A stretch of DNA of 64,000 nt. It comes from Rhinopomastus cyanomelas. Its lineage: Eukaryota; Chordata; Aves; Bucerotiformes; Rhinopomastidae. Every line of letters starts with the position of its first letter. The first letter of the stretch is position 1. The translations under genes were made by a program, and so were the position numbers. Location of the stretch: assembly GCA_013400115.1 (NCBI GenBank), contig VXBP01009450.1, forward strand, positions 584,685-648,684, given 5' to 3'. Positions 1 to 9,853 of the stretch are shown piece by piece. The notes beneath the pieces are model-generated. The model saw nothing but the letters and a program-made list of their open reading frames with translations, had not been told where the DNA came from and made no database searches.

Positions 1-1215
1 CACTTAATCCCTCCATCCAGATCACTGATAAAGATGTTAAACAAGGCTGGCCCCAGTACTGAGCCCTGGAGAACATCTCTTGTGACCAACCATCCAACGA
101 TTTCATCCAACACAACCCTCTGGGCTTGGCCATGCAGCCAGTTTTTCACCAGGCAAAGAGTCCACCTTTGCCATGCCTCTCATGGCAAAGAGTCTAAGCC
201 ATGAGGTGCCAGCTTCTCTAGGAAGATGCTGTGAAAGACTGTCAAATGCTTTGCTAAACTCCAGGTGAACAACACCCACAGCCTTCTGCTCATCCACTAG
301 GCGGGTCACATGGTCACAGAAGGAGATCAGGTTGGTCAAGCAAGACCTGCACTTCACAAACTCATGGTGGCTAGCCCTGATCCCCTGGCTGTCCTGCCCT
401 TGATGTATGAGCTCAGCATTAGCTCCTCCATAGTCTTCTCAGACACCAAGGTCAGCTGACCAGATTGTAGTTGCCTGGGACATCCTTCCTCCTCTTCTTG
501 TAGATGAGCATCACATTATCAAGCCTCCAGTTATCTGGGACCAACCCAGTTAGCCAGGAGCATGAATAAATGATGGCGAGTGGTTTGGCAAGCTTCTCCA
601 CCATCTCTCTTGGATGGATTCCATCTGACTCCATAGACCTGTGTGTCCAAGTGGCGCAGTGCTTCCTCTTGGACTCTGAAAAGTGTATCCTGCTCTCCAC
701 CCCTGTATTCCAGCTCAGCAGGCTGAGGATAACTGGACTGGTCATTAAAGACTGAAGCAAACATGGCATTAAGTCCTCATCCTCGGTGATGATGTTCTCT
801 TCCTTATCCCCTAAGGGGTGGAGATTCTCCATGACTCTCTTTTAACTATTGATGTATTTGTAGAAACCTTTCTTGCTGTCCTTCACTATGGTGGCCAGAC
901 TGAGTTCTATCTGAGCTTTAGCCTTTCTGATTCCCTCCCTTCATGTCCTAGTCAGATCCCTGGGCTCTTCTTGAGTTGCCTGCCCTTTCTTCCAAAGGAG
1001 CTCCCTGTTCAGCCAGGTTAGTCTTCTTCCTCCCCAGTTAATCCTGCAGCTTAAGGGGACAAGCTGCTCCTATGCCTTTAAGAGCACATTCTGAAGAATG
1101 TCCAGCCTTCCTGGATGACTTTGTCCTTCAGGAATGTCCTCCAAGGAACTCCCCCAGCCAGTGTTTGGAATAAGCCAAAATCTATCCTCTGAAAGTTCTT
1201 CTCAGTGGTTTTGTT
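1..1215 (-). repeat. CR1 fragment (linker and reverse-transcriptase region)
   Basis: - strand translation shows decayed CR1 ORF2 pieces: VPGNYNLVS, KCRSCLTNLISFCDHVTRLVDE, SKAFDSL and, near the left edge, the VLGP-type region. Several frame shifts. The element continues beyond the left edge. Confidence 0.9.
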
Positions 1216-1640
1216 GACCTCCCTCCTTACTTCACAAAGGAGATACCCATAGCTCCTCCCTTGTCCGTTGATGTAGTCACTCTACTGCAGAAAGCCATTA
1301 GGTTGGTCAGGCAGGACTTCACGCTAGTAAAGCCATGCTGGCTGCCTTGAATCACCTCCCTGTCCTCCATATGCTTTAGCATATCTTCCAGAAGGATCTG
1401 TTCCATGATCTTCCCAGTCACAGAGGTGAGGCTGACAGAGAGGTAATTCCCAGGGTCCTCCTTTCCACCCATTTTACAAATGGAGGTAGTATTTCCTTCC
1501 TTCCAGTCACTAGCGCCTTCACCTGACCACCACGAATTTTCATATATCATGGGAAGTTACTTGGTGACACCATCAGCCACTTCTTTTAAGACTCTGGGAT
1601 GTATCTCATCAGGTCCCATGGATTTGTGTATGTTCAGGTT
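1216..1640 (-). repeat. CR1 fragment (reverse-transcriptase region), second copy
   Basis: Repeats the same reverse-transcriptase interval as the fragment to its left (KEDPGNYLSVSLTSVTGKIMEQ, QHGFTSVKSCLTNLM), so it is a separate copy, with MGPDEIHPRVLKE further upstream. The right edge is approximate. Confidence 0.85.
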
Positions 1641-2603
1641 CCTCGGATGGTCATGAACCTTGTCTTCACTTACAATGGGAGGGACTTTGTCTCCCTGGTC
1701 TCCATCTTATGGGCCAAGTTGTCTCTGTCTTCCAGACAAGTCCAGGACAAAGTGAGAACGGGAAGGTCAATAGCCACCCAGAGTGTGTCCTTGGCTTCAC
1801 CTGCATAAGTGCAAAGAGGTGAGACAGTCTGCTTTTTGCAAATTGGTGCATAAGGATATAAGACAGTCTGGTCCTACAAATTGATATGGAAAGCTGAGGG
1901 AAGGCCAGATGGCTCAGCAGCACATGGCCTCCAGCCTAGGCTCTGCTGAAAAGCAGGTCACCTGAAAGCTGTGCTTTATTGTGGTTTGGGTCTACAGCTG
2001 CTCTCAGCATTCATTTCAGTTTTCAAGTTTTGATTTAATTAAGAGTTCATGTTTCAAAAATCAGGTGGGAAGCTGAACTGGGAATAGAATTTGCAGTGTG
2101 TTGGAAAGATGTTACTACAGGACAGCAAGGCGCGTGTTTCATGTCCTTCTCTTGTTGTCGACAGTGAAGCCACTCGGGATGAACACAGGTGTTAATGCAG
2201 TGACCAGTGGCAGCTATTTCATTTCCACACAGAAGAGCAACACCACAACATTAGTCAACCAGCAAGAAATGAGGGCAAGTTTGCAAGTGTAATTTTTCAA
2301 GAAGAGAACCATAAAAGTAATGGCAGACTCAAAACAGACAGAAGAGTTTTAAAATGTCTATTAAAAAAACCCCAACCCCAAATTTAAAGATTGATAAACT
2401 AACAAATATAGCTATCAGTGCAGAAAAAAGACATTTAAAATCACACTACCAAAGTGGCTAGTGGTATGGTTGGTTACCGCATGATATTAATGCTAATGAT
2501 TCATTTCAAGTTTGGAGAGGTATTTTCAAGAATCCAGCTAATGAAAGTCATCTAATGGTGGGAAAAACAACTAGAGAATGTGAACAAATTACAGACAAGT
2601 ATC
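1641..2603. other. No gene or clear repeat recognised
   Basis: AT-rich unique-looking sequence with no ORF of note. Possibly very old repeat at 1,641-1,800. Confidence 0.5.
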
Positions 2604-3575
2604 TCAGAATCACAGAACATTAGGGATTGGAAGAGACCTTGAAAGATCATCTAGTCCAATCCTCCAGCCACAGCAGGATCACTTAGATCAAGTTGCACAG
2701 GAACATGTATAGGTGGGCTTTAAATGTCTGAAGAGAAGGAGACTCCACAACCACCCTGGGCAGCCTGTTCCAGTGCTCTGTCACACTCACTGTGAAGAAG
2801 TTCCTTCTGATATTTATATGGAACCTCCTACATTCCAGCTTACACACGTTGTCTCTTGTCTTATCACTAGATGACATTGAGAAGAGCCTGGCTCCATCCT
2901 CCTGACACCCACCCTTCACATATTTATAGACATTAATGAGGTCACCCCTCAGTCACTTCTTTTCCAAGCTAAAGAGACCGAGCTCCTCATAGGGAGGTGC
3001 TCCACTTCCTTAATCATCTTCGCTGCTCTACGCTGGACTCCCTTCAGCAGCTCCACATCCCTCTTGAGCTGAGGAGCCCACAACTGGGCACAATACTCCA
3101 GATGTGGTCTCACCAGGGCAGAGTAGAGGGGGAGAAGAACCTCTCTCAGTCTGCTAACCACCCCCTTTCTGATCCACCCCAGGATGCTGTTGGCCCTCTT
3201 GGCCACAAGAGCACACTGCTGGCTCATGGTCATCCTGCTGTCCAGCAGGACCCCCAGGTCCGTTTCTCCTACACTGCTCTCCAACAGGTCAGTCCCCAAC
3301 CTATACTGGTACCTGGGGTTGTTCTTGCCCAGATGCAAAACTCTGCACTTACCCTTGTTATACTTCAGTCAATTTCTCTCTGCCCAGCTCTCCAGCCTGT
3401 CCAGATCTCACTGAATGTCATCACAGCCTGCTGGGGTGTCAGTTACACCACCCAGCTTTGTGTCATCAGCAAACTTGCTGACAGTGCACTCTAATTCCTC
3501 ATCCAAGTCAATAATGAATAGATTGAATAGTACTGGTCCCAGTACCAACCCTTGGGGGACTCCAGTAGATACAGA
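2604..3575 (-). repeat. CR1 3' segment (reverse transcriptase end to 3' tip)
   Basis: - strand shows STGVPQGLVLGPVLFN, KFADDTKLGG, SQQCALVAKRANSILGW and VRPHLEYCAQLWAP, then the 3' untranslated region to the tip at 2604. At 3575 it abuts a CR1 segment of opposite strand whose RNA-order end lies next to its own start. Confidence 0.93.
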
Positions 3576-4277
3576 CCTCCAATACAGACAAAGCAGAGAT
3601 ACTGAACACCTTCTTTGCCTCTGTCTGTACTTCTGGGGGCTGTCCTGATAGCAAGCCCCCAGACTGCTATGGTTGCAGAGGAAGTTGAGGCAAGAGAGGA
3701 GCCTGCCTTGGTTGATGAAGACTGGGTTAGGGATAAGTTCAGCAAACTGGATGTACGCAAATCCATGGGCCCAGATGGGATGCACCCACACATGCTAAAG
3801 GAGACAGTGGAAGTCATTGCTAAGCCACTCTCCATCATCTTTTCTAAATCACTGGGATCAGGAGAGGTACCTATGGACTAGAGGATATTAAATGTCACCC
3901 CAATCTTCAAAAAGGGTAAGAAGGAGAACCCAGGTAACTATAGACTGGTCAACCTCACCTACATCCCAGGAAAGGTGATGGAACAATTTATCTTAGATGC
4001 TGTCTCCAGGCACGTCAAGGACAGGAGGGTCATTAGGGACAGTCAGCATGGCTTCACAAAGGGGAGGTCATGCTTGACCAACCTGATGGCTTCTTATGAG
4101 GGCACAACCAGGTGGATAGATGATGGCAGAGTGGTGGATGTGGCCTATCTTGACTTCATTAAGACATTTGATACAGTCTGACACAGCATCCTTGCAGCCA
4201 AACTGAGACATTGTGGACTGGATGTTTGGGCAGTGAGGTAGATGGTGACCTGGCTGCAGAATAGAAGACAGAGAGTA
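3576..4277 (+). repeat. CR1 5'-ward segment (reverse transcriptase start), inverted relative to 2604-3575
   Basis: + strand shows NTDKAEILNTFFASV, SMGPDGMHPHMLKE, KKENPGNYRLVNL, DSQHGFTKGRSCLTNLM and DTV-HSILAAKLRHCGLD, ending WLQNRRQRV. Stop codons and gaps show decay. Confidence 0.92.
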
Positions 4278-4384
4278 GGTATGCTCCTGTGTGACTTGGT
4301 CTAGGTGACCCTGCTCCAGCAGGAGGATGGACTAGATGATTTTTTGAGGTCCCTTCCAATTCCTAATGTTCTGTGATTCTGTGA
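4278..4384 (+). repeat. CR1 3' tip
   Basis: About 107 bases ending in the CTGTGATTCTGTGA tip. It may belong to an older copy into which the neighbouring element inserted. Confidence 0.9.
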
Positions 4385-5984
4385 ACTACTGGTGGTCTTT
4401 GGCCCAAATACCTATTCACAGCAGAGTTAATGCCAAAGCTATGTCACATTGCTCAGGGTCTAGTTCAGGCAAGAACCTGTACATCTCCAACAGTGTTTCT
4501 CTCTGAGTATGTGAGGAAGAGTGAAGGAGTGTTCACTGCTTTTATTTGGAATGAAAGCCCAGATCTACACCCTGTCTCTATCAGCTTAATTTGTTCCTCT
4601 GCTGTTATTCCTCTCAGAGAAGAAAGACAAACACGTTGACTACCTGTGCAGTCAATACCTCAACTCCCTAGGCTAGGGGTGGCCACTTTATGATGAAGAG
4701 GAGTCACTTGTGCTGCATTGTAGGAGTTTAAAATATTTGTTTAAAATAAATTTTGAATTTCTGAATGGAAAAAGTTCATCTATGAAACTAATGTAACAGT
4801 TTAAACCACTAGATGGTAGGAGTCTATTTTCTGCAGAAAGACTGTCTGAAGTCACTTGTTTGAAATATTCTGAGATAATTGCTGGTGGAGCAGATCCAGG
4901 AAACTTCCCAAGATAAAAAGGAAAACACTACAGTATTAAACTGATGTCATGGAAGTGAGACTAAGAAAGAGCTCAAGTTCTCTGTAGGGAATGAAATGTT
5001 GAAACAGAGCCATCATAGATCTTTTCTTCTGAGGGGTAAAGATGATGGGTGAACTAAGTGAATCAGGGGCCACAGAACAAGTGCAAGTTCCTTCTTTAGA
5101 CCTAAGTAGGGCTTGTTGAAGAATGTGACGTGAGCCCCTGGGGGCTCTCTATGTCTGTTACCACAATGCCTTACTGAAAGCCACTGCAAGATGCACAGAT
5201 ACAAGTCATCGATACCAAAGGGATGTTTTGATAGTTCAGGAAGAAATATCAAGTGAAGGACTCCAGACATTGCTTCAATGTTCAGTTTCATTCATTCTCT
5301 AGAAGGACATTTATCAGCACAATGGTTAACCTCATAGCTTTCTAAAATCTATGGAGGAGTAGCACATACAATAAACAATTTAGGAAACATATGAAAGAGT
5401 TCTGTCTGAACTGCAGTTCAAAAGAAGCACGTCCCAACTCAGTCCGGGGAGTGCCCTTTGACTGTCCCAACAGTACATCAAGACAAGGCCTGGTGCATAC
5501 CATTCCTCTTCATTCTCTCACCACAAGCCCACGTATCTGTAGGAGGAAAGCCCAGGTGTGTTGTGTAGTGATATTTTCCAGCCAGATACCTAATCTCGGT
5601 GATACATGAAACAGGGGACTGGGAAAGGAATGAAAAAATATGCCCTGCGACTAAAAAATACTCCAAGGGAGTAGGAACACAGGACAGGATTCAGCCCAAA
5701 TCTGAGAGTTTAATATACACAGTTAGCTTCTTACCATCAAAACCTGTGACAGAGTTGGGAAGCTTTTCATGACAGGGAAAACATTATGAATGTGTAAGTC
5801 ATAGAACCATAGGATATGACTGTAAAGACAAGTGTTTTCATGTCATTCCAGATTCAGACAATTAGTTCCGTCCAACAGTTCGCAAAGACAAAATCTGACA
5901 TTGTGATGCACAAGAAAAAGGACGGTCACTTAACTACTTGGAGAGTTGTATGGATAATTCACATACAGTACTCCACTGTACTGG
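4385..5984. other. No gene or clear repeat recognised
   Basis: Unique-looking intergenic DNA with only short chance ORFs on both strands. Confidence 0.5.
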
Positions 5985-6476
5985 TGTCCTGGTTTGAGGC
6001 AGAACAAAACTGGGTCTGTTCAGTGGTTTTACTTTTCAGCTCAGTGTCTTCTAAGAACCTGTTCTTCCTGCAGTTAGCATCATCTTTGTGCAGACTGCTG
6101 CTACAAGTGACACCACTTGATCTTTGCAATTACAGCCCAGGACTGGTGTGCAGAGTGGCTCTTGCGAATACTTGCACCTGTGTGGACCAAGATCACTGCT
6201 AAATCTTATGTATTATGTTGAAGGTGCAGTAAGTGAGAGTCTGCACATGCAGGGAGGAGCAGACAGGACAGATGACCCTACACTGGCCAACAAGGTGTTC
6301 CATCCCATACAGGTTATACTTGGTAAAAAGCTGAGGGATCATGAGGGTCAGCCTCTCTTCTTTAATGGCCATTGTCTGAGGGGGACTCTGTCTGTTCTGC
6401 CTCCAATCCCAGACCCTGCATTCCTGAGTTCAGTTCTGGAATCCAGTGCACTTTCAACAAGTATAGAGATGACTCT
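5985..6476 (+). mobile_element. Avian ERVL-type LTR, truncated
   Basis: Begins TGTCCTGGTTTGAGG, the usual start of avian ERVL-type LTRs, and contains GTTCCATCCCATACAGG with a TATA-like region about 20 bases on. It shares about 450 bases with the - strand repeat at 33,982-34,680. It is cut off where a CR1 begins. There is no internal viral gene. Confidence 0.8.
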
Positions 6477-7003
6477 GCACTAGTGACACCGCACCTTGAG
6501 TACTGTGTCCAGTTTTGGGCACCAAAGTATCAGGAGGACGCTGAGGTGCTGGAGTGGGTCCAGAGAAGGGCAGTGAGGCTGGGGAGAGGGCTGGAAAACA
6601 GGCCCTTGTGAAGAGCAGCTGAGGCAACTGCAGTTATTTAATCTAGAGAAGAGGAGTCTGAGTAGAGACCTTATTGCTCTCTACAACTCCCTGAAAGGGG
6701 GTTGTAGTGAGGCTGGTGCTGGTCTCTTCTCTCAAATTACTGATGATAGGAGGAGGGGAAATGGCCTCAGGTTGCATTAGGGGAGGTTTAGATTTGGATG
6801 TTAGGAAGAAGTTCCTTACTGAGAGAGTGGTTGGGCACTGGAACAGGCTGCCCAGGGAGGTGGTGGAGTCACCATCCCTGGAGATGTTTATAAACTGAGT
6901 AGCTAGAGCACTTGAGGCTATGATCTAGGGGTTAGGTAGATGCTGGGATGAGGGCTGGACATGATGATCCTTGATTCCAGTCATAATGATTCTATGATTC
7001 TAT
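6477..7003 (+). repeat. CR1 3' portion
   Basis: ALVTPHLEYCVQFWAPKYQ and WVQRRAVRLGRGLENRP, then the 3' untranslated region ending ATTCTATGATTCTATGG. Confidence 0.92.
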
Positions 7004-7826
7004 GGCACCAAGCTGTGAGACATGGTTGACATGACAGAAAGAAGGGATCTTGAGGGACCAAAGGCCTTGAGAGATTAGCCCATTCCAAGTTAATGACATT
7101 GGATATGGTCAAGTCCAAGGTTCTGCATCTGAGCTGGGGTAATCCCAAGTACAAATACAGATTAGGGGACAAGTGGATTGAGATCAGCCCTGCAGATAAA
7201 GATTAGAGCCTGTTGGTTGATGAAAAGCTGGATGTGAATCAACAATGCGCAAATGCAGCCCAAAAGGCCAACCGTATCTTGGACTGCATCAAAAGAATCA
7301 TGGCCAGCAGGCCGGGGGACGTGATTATTTCCCTCTACTCTGCTTTTATGAGACCCTACATGCTCTGGAGTCCCCAGCAAGAAAAGGACATTGACATGTT
7401 AGAGCAGTTCCACAGGAAGGTGACAAAGATGATCACCTCTCATACAAGGACAGTTGGGGTTGTTCAGCCTGGAGAAGATAAAGCATGGGGAGATCTCATT
7501 GTGGCCTTTTAGTATCTGAAAGGGGCTTACAAGAAAGCTGGGAAGGGACTTTTAAAAAGGGCTTGCAATGATATGATGAGGGGTAACAGCTTCAAACTGA
7601 AAGAGGGAAGATTTAGAATAGAAATTAGGAAGACATTCCTTAATTTGAGGGTGGTGAGGAATTGGAATAGGTTACTCAGGGAAGCTGTGGCTGCTGTATC
7701 ACTGGATGTGGTCAAGACCAGGCTGGATGGGGCTTTGGGCAACTTGGTCTATAGTGGGGTATGTCCCTGTCCATGGCAGGGGGGTTAGAGCTAGATGATC
7801 TCTGAGGCGCCTTCCAACCCAAACCA
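7004..7826 (+). repeat. CR1 3' portion, second tandem copy
   Basis: Starts in the reverse-transcriptase C-terminal region (VDEKLDVNQQCANAAQKANRIL) and runs to a decayed 3' tip near TTCCAACCCAAACC. Confidence 0.88.
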
Positions 7827-8287
7827 GGTGCTGGAGCAGGGGCAAAAGGTTGGTGAAGGGTCTGGAGAACAAGCTTTATGAGGAGCAGCTGAGGAAGCTG
7901 GGGCTGATTAGTCTGAAATAAAGGAGGCTGAGTAGAGACATTCTTGCTGTCTACAACTACCTAGGAGGAAGCTGTAGAGAGATGTCCCTTCTCCTATGTA
8001 ATGAGTGTTAGGAAAAGAGGAAACTGTCTCAAGTTGTGACAGATGAAGTTTAGATTGGACATTAGCAAAAACTTGTATATTTTCTTTATTGCAAGGGTCA
8101 TCAAGCATTGGAACAGGCTAACTGGGGAGGGGGTTGAATCGTCATCCCTGGACATGTTTAAAAGTTGTGTAAATATGGATCTTAGGGAGAGGGATTAGTG
8201 GTGGGATTGGTAGAATTAGGTTAATGGTTGGACTCGGTGATCTTAAAAGGTCTTGTCAAGCCTAAACAATCTTATGATCTATTCTGT
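7827..8287 (+). repeat. CR1 3' portion, third tandem copy
   Basis: From GGTCTGGAGAACAAGC to the tip CTTATGATCTATTCTGTG. Three same-strand CR1 3' ends in a row show separate insertions. Confidence 0.85.
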
Positions 8288-8515
8288 GCTAAGCTGCTCA
8301 TATCTGTGTCCTGCTGAGGTTGGAACATCTCCAAAGGTGCAGATCCCCCAGCTTCTTTAGACAACCTAAGAAAGTCTTTAGCCTTCCTCTGGAGGAGAAG
8401 TAAGAGAGCAGGAGAAATGCAGCCTTACAGCAAGTAGAAATAATGCCAGCTGTGTTTTACTAGGAGGGGTGTAATAGCTGTGTATGGGTGGGACCAACAC
8501 CCTTAATGATTGGAA

Positions 8516-8888
8516 GAATCTCAGAATCACAGAATTATTGAGACTGGAAAAGATGTCTGAGAACATCAAGACCAGTCCATGACCTGACATCACCACATCA
8601 GCTAGACCAGGACACAAAGTGCCACATCCAGTCTGTCCTTAAACACCTCCAGGGATAGGGACTCCAGCTTTTCACTGGGCAGTCCATTCCAGTGTCTGAT
8701 CACCCTTTCCAGGAGGAAGGGCTTCCTATTATCCAACCTAACCATCCCCTGGTGCAGCTTCAGGCCCTGCCCTCTTGTCCTGTTGCTAGTTGCCTGGGAG
8801 AAAAGCCCAAACCCCATCGGACTACAACCTCCCTTCAGGTAGTTGTAGAGAGGAAAAAGGTCCCCCCAAATCTCCTCTTCTCTAGGCT
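8516..8888 (-). repeat. CR1 3' portion, fused to tRNA-Lys-like head
   Basis: Starts at the left with the CR1 3' tip (CAGAATCACAGAATTATTGAG) and extends to the CCTAGAGAAGAGGAG segment, about 370 bases. The tRNA-like sequence sits at its 5' side. Confidence 0.9.
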
Positions 8889-8902
8889 ATGACAAACCCT
8901 CT

Positions 8903-8973
8903 GCCTGAACAAGAGTTCAAACCCTGGACTCTCAGATTAGAAGTCTGATACTCTCCCACCAAATCCTTCAGGA
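8903..8973 (-). pseudogene. tRNA-Lys-like sequence (pseudo-tRNA or SINE head)
   Basis: On the - strand it folds as a near-complete cloverleaf: acceptor CCTGAA/TTCAGG, anticodon stem TCAGA/TCTGA with loop CTTCTAA (anticodon now TCT), T-loop TTTGAAC. It closely resembles vertebrate tRNA-Lys(TTT) from the D-arm to the 3' end, with roughly one mismatch in five, mostly in the T-arm. The internal B-box is degraded, so it is probably not expressed. On its 3' side (leftwards) it runs within about 15 bases into a CR1 3' portion in the same orientation. Confidence 0.75.
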
Positions 8974-9289
8974 AGGAACCAATCCTACGAGGTGTTCCAG
9001 CACAGAGGGAACACTTCTGCCTCAGTACCAGAGACTGAAAAGCAGGGGCTTCCTAAGACAAAGAGAATAACTCTGGGAGATGAAGCTTTGGCTTTGTGAG
9101 ATTCTGTCACAGCTTGGGCAACGAAATGGGCTGCTGCTGCCGTGTACAGATGGATTTCCTAAATACTCCTGCGCAGATGGCTCAGTGGTTTCAGCCACAA
9201 TTTATCACAGAGGGAAGGAGACTGAGCAGCCTCTGAAAAGATGTCTGGGCTGCTTTTATCTCTAAAAAATTACTGGCACACCTCAGGAG

Positions 9290-9759
9290 GCAGGGAGGGG
9301 GTGGCAGAGGCCGTGGCTTTGGGCAGAGCTAGAGTCCAGGCAACCCCAAGCAGCCCCTCAGAGCCATCCAGGTCCGGCAGCGGTGGCCAAATGAAAGCGA
9401 GATGGGTGGCCGAGTTTTGCCCAGGAGGTGGCAACTGGGAGCTTCCGACGGGACTGGAGCAAAGGTGGAGGGAGGCTCCCAGGAAAAAGGTAGCTGCCTT
9501 TAAGGTGGGTTTATTTGCCTGCCAGATGGGAAGTCTGTGACCAGCCCCTTTAAAACAGGTAAAGGCAGTAGGGCTTCTCCACCCACTTGCCTTGATCTTT
9601 CATCATAACTGTGGGCCAGGCAGGACGGTTGTGCAACGAGTGCGCTCCAGTCAGGAGGCTGCGGGAAGAGGCTCATGCACTGCGAGCTGCAGTCAGCGAT
9701 CGGAGGCCTGAGCCGGGAGAGCAGCAGGGGCTGGGGGCCGGCCCTCCTCTCCAGCCAGC
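9290..9759 (+). promoter_or_regulatory. EPHA1: EPHA1 proximal promoter and 5' leader
   Basis: The 470 bases before the start codon are more GC- and CpG-rich than the surrounding DNA and free of recognisable repeats. A weak TATA-like TTTAAAA lies at 9549-9555, about 205 bases before the ATG. The ATG at 9760 has A at -3 and G at +4, a good Kozak context. The transcription start cannot be fixed from sequence alone. Confidence 0.6.
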
Positions 9760-9853
9760 ATGGAGCTGAGGACCTGGAGGAGTGGGATCGAACTCTCCCT
9801 CGGGCTCCTTCTCGTTTGGGCATTCCTTCCTCCCGAGGTGACTGGGAAAGAAG
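9760..9853 (+). CDS. EPHA1: EPHA1 exon 1 (signal peptide)
   Basis: Residues 1-31. A hydrophobic core of the type SLGLLLVWAFLPP followed by small residues is a classic signal peptide. The exon ends in phase 1 at a GTGAGT donor (9854). It was chosen as the start because the ORF begins here with a signal peptide and joins in frame to exon 2. Confidence 0.93.

Noticed and set aside
3415..3648. ORFs in frames opposite to CR1 reverse transcriptase
   Set aside because: Shadows of repeat sequence. Many ORFs between 1 and 9,000 are decayed CR1 or its complement, not host genes.
8903..8973. A functional tRNA-Arg(TCT) gene
   Set aside because: The anticodon reads TCT, but the body matches tRNA-Lys, the B-box is mutated, the T-stem has wobble pairs and no T-run terminator follows. 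A pseudo-tRNA or SINE head is more likely.
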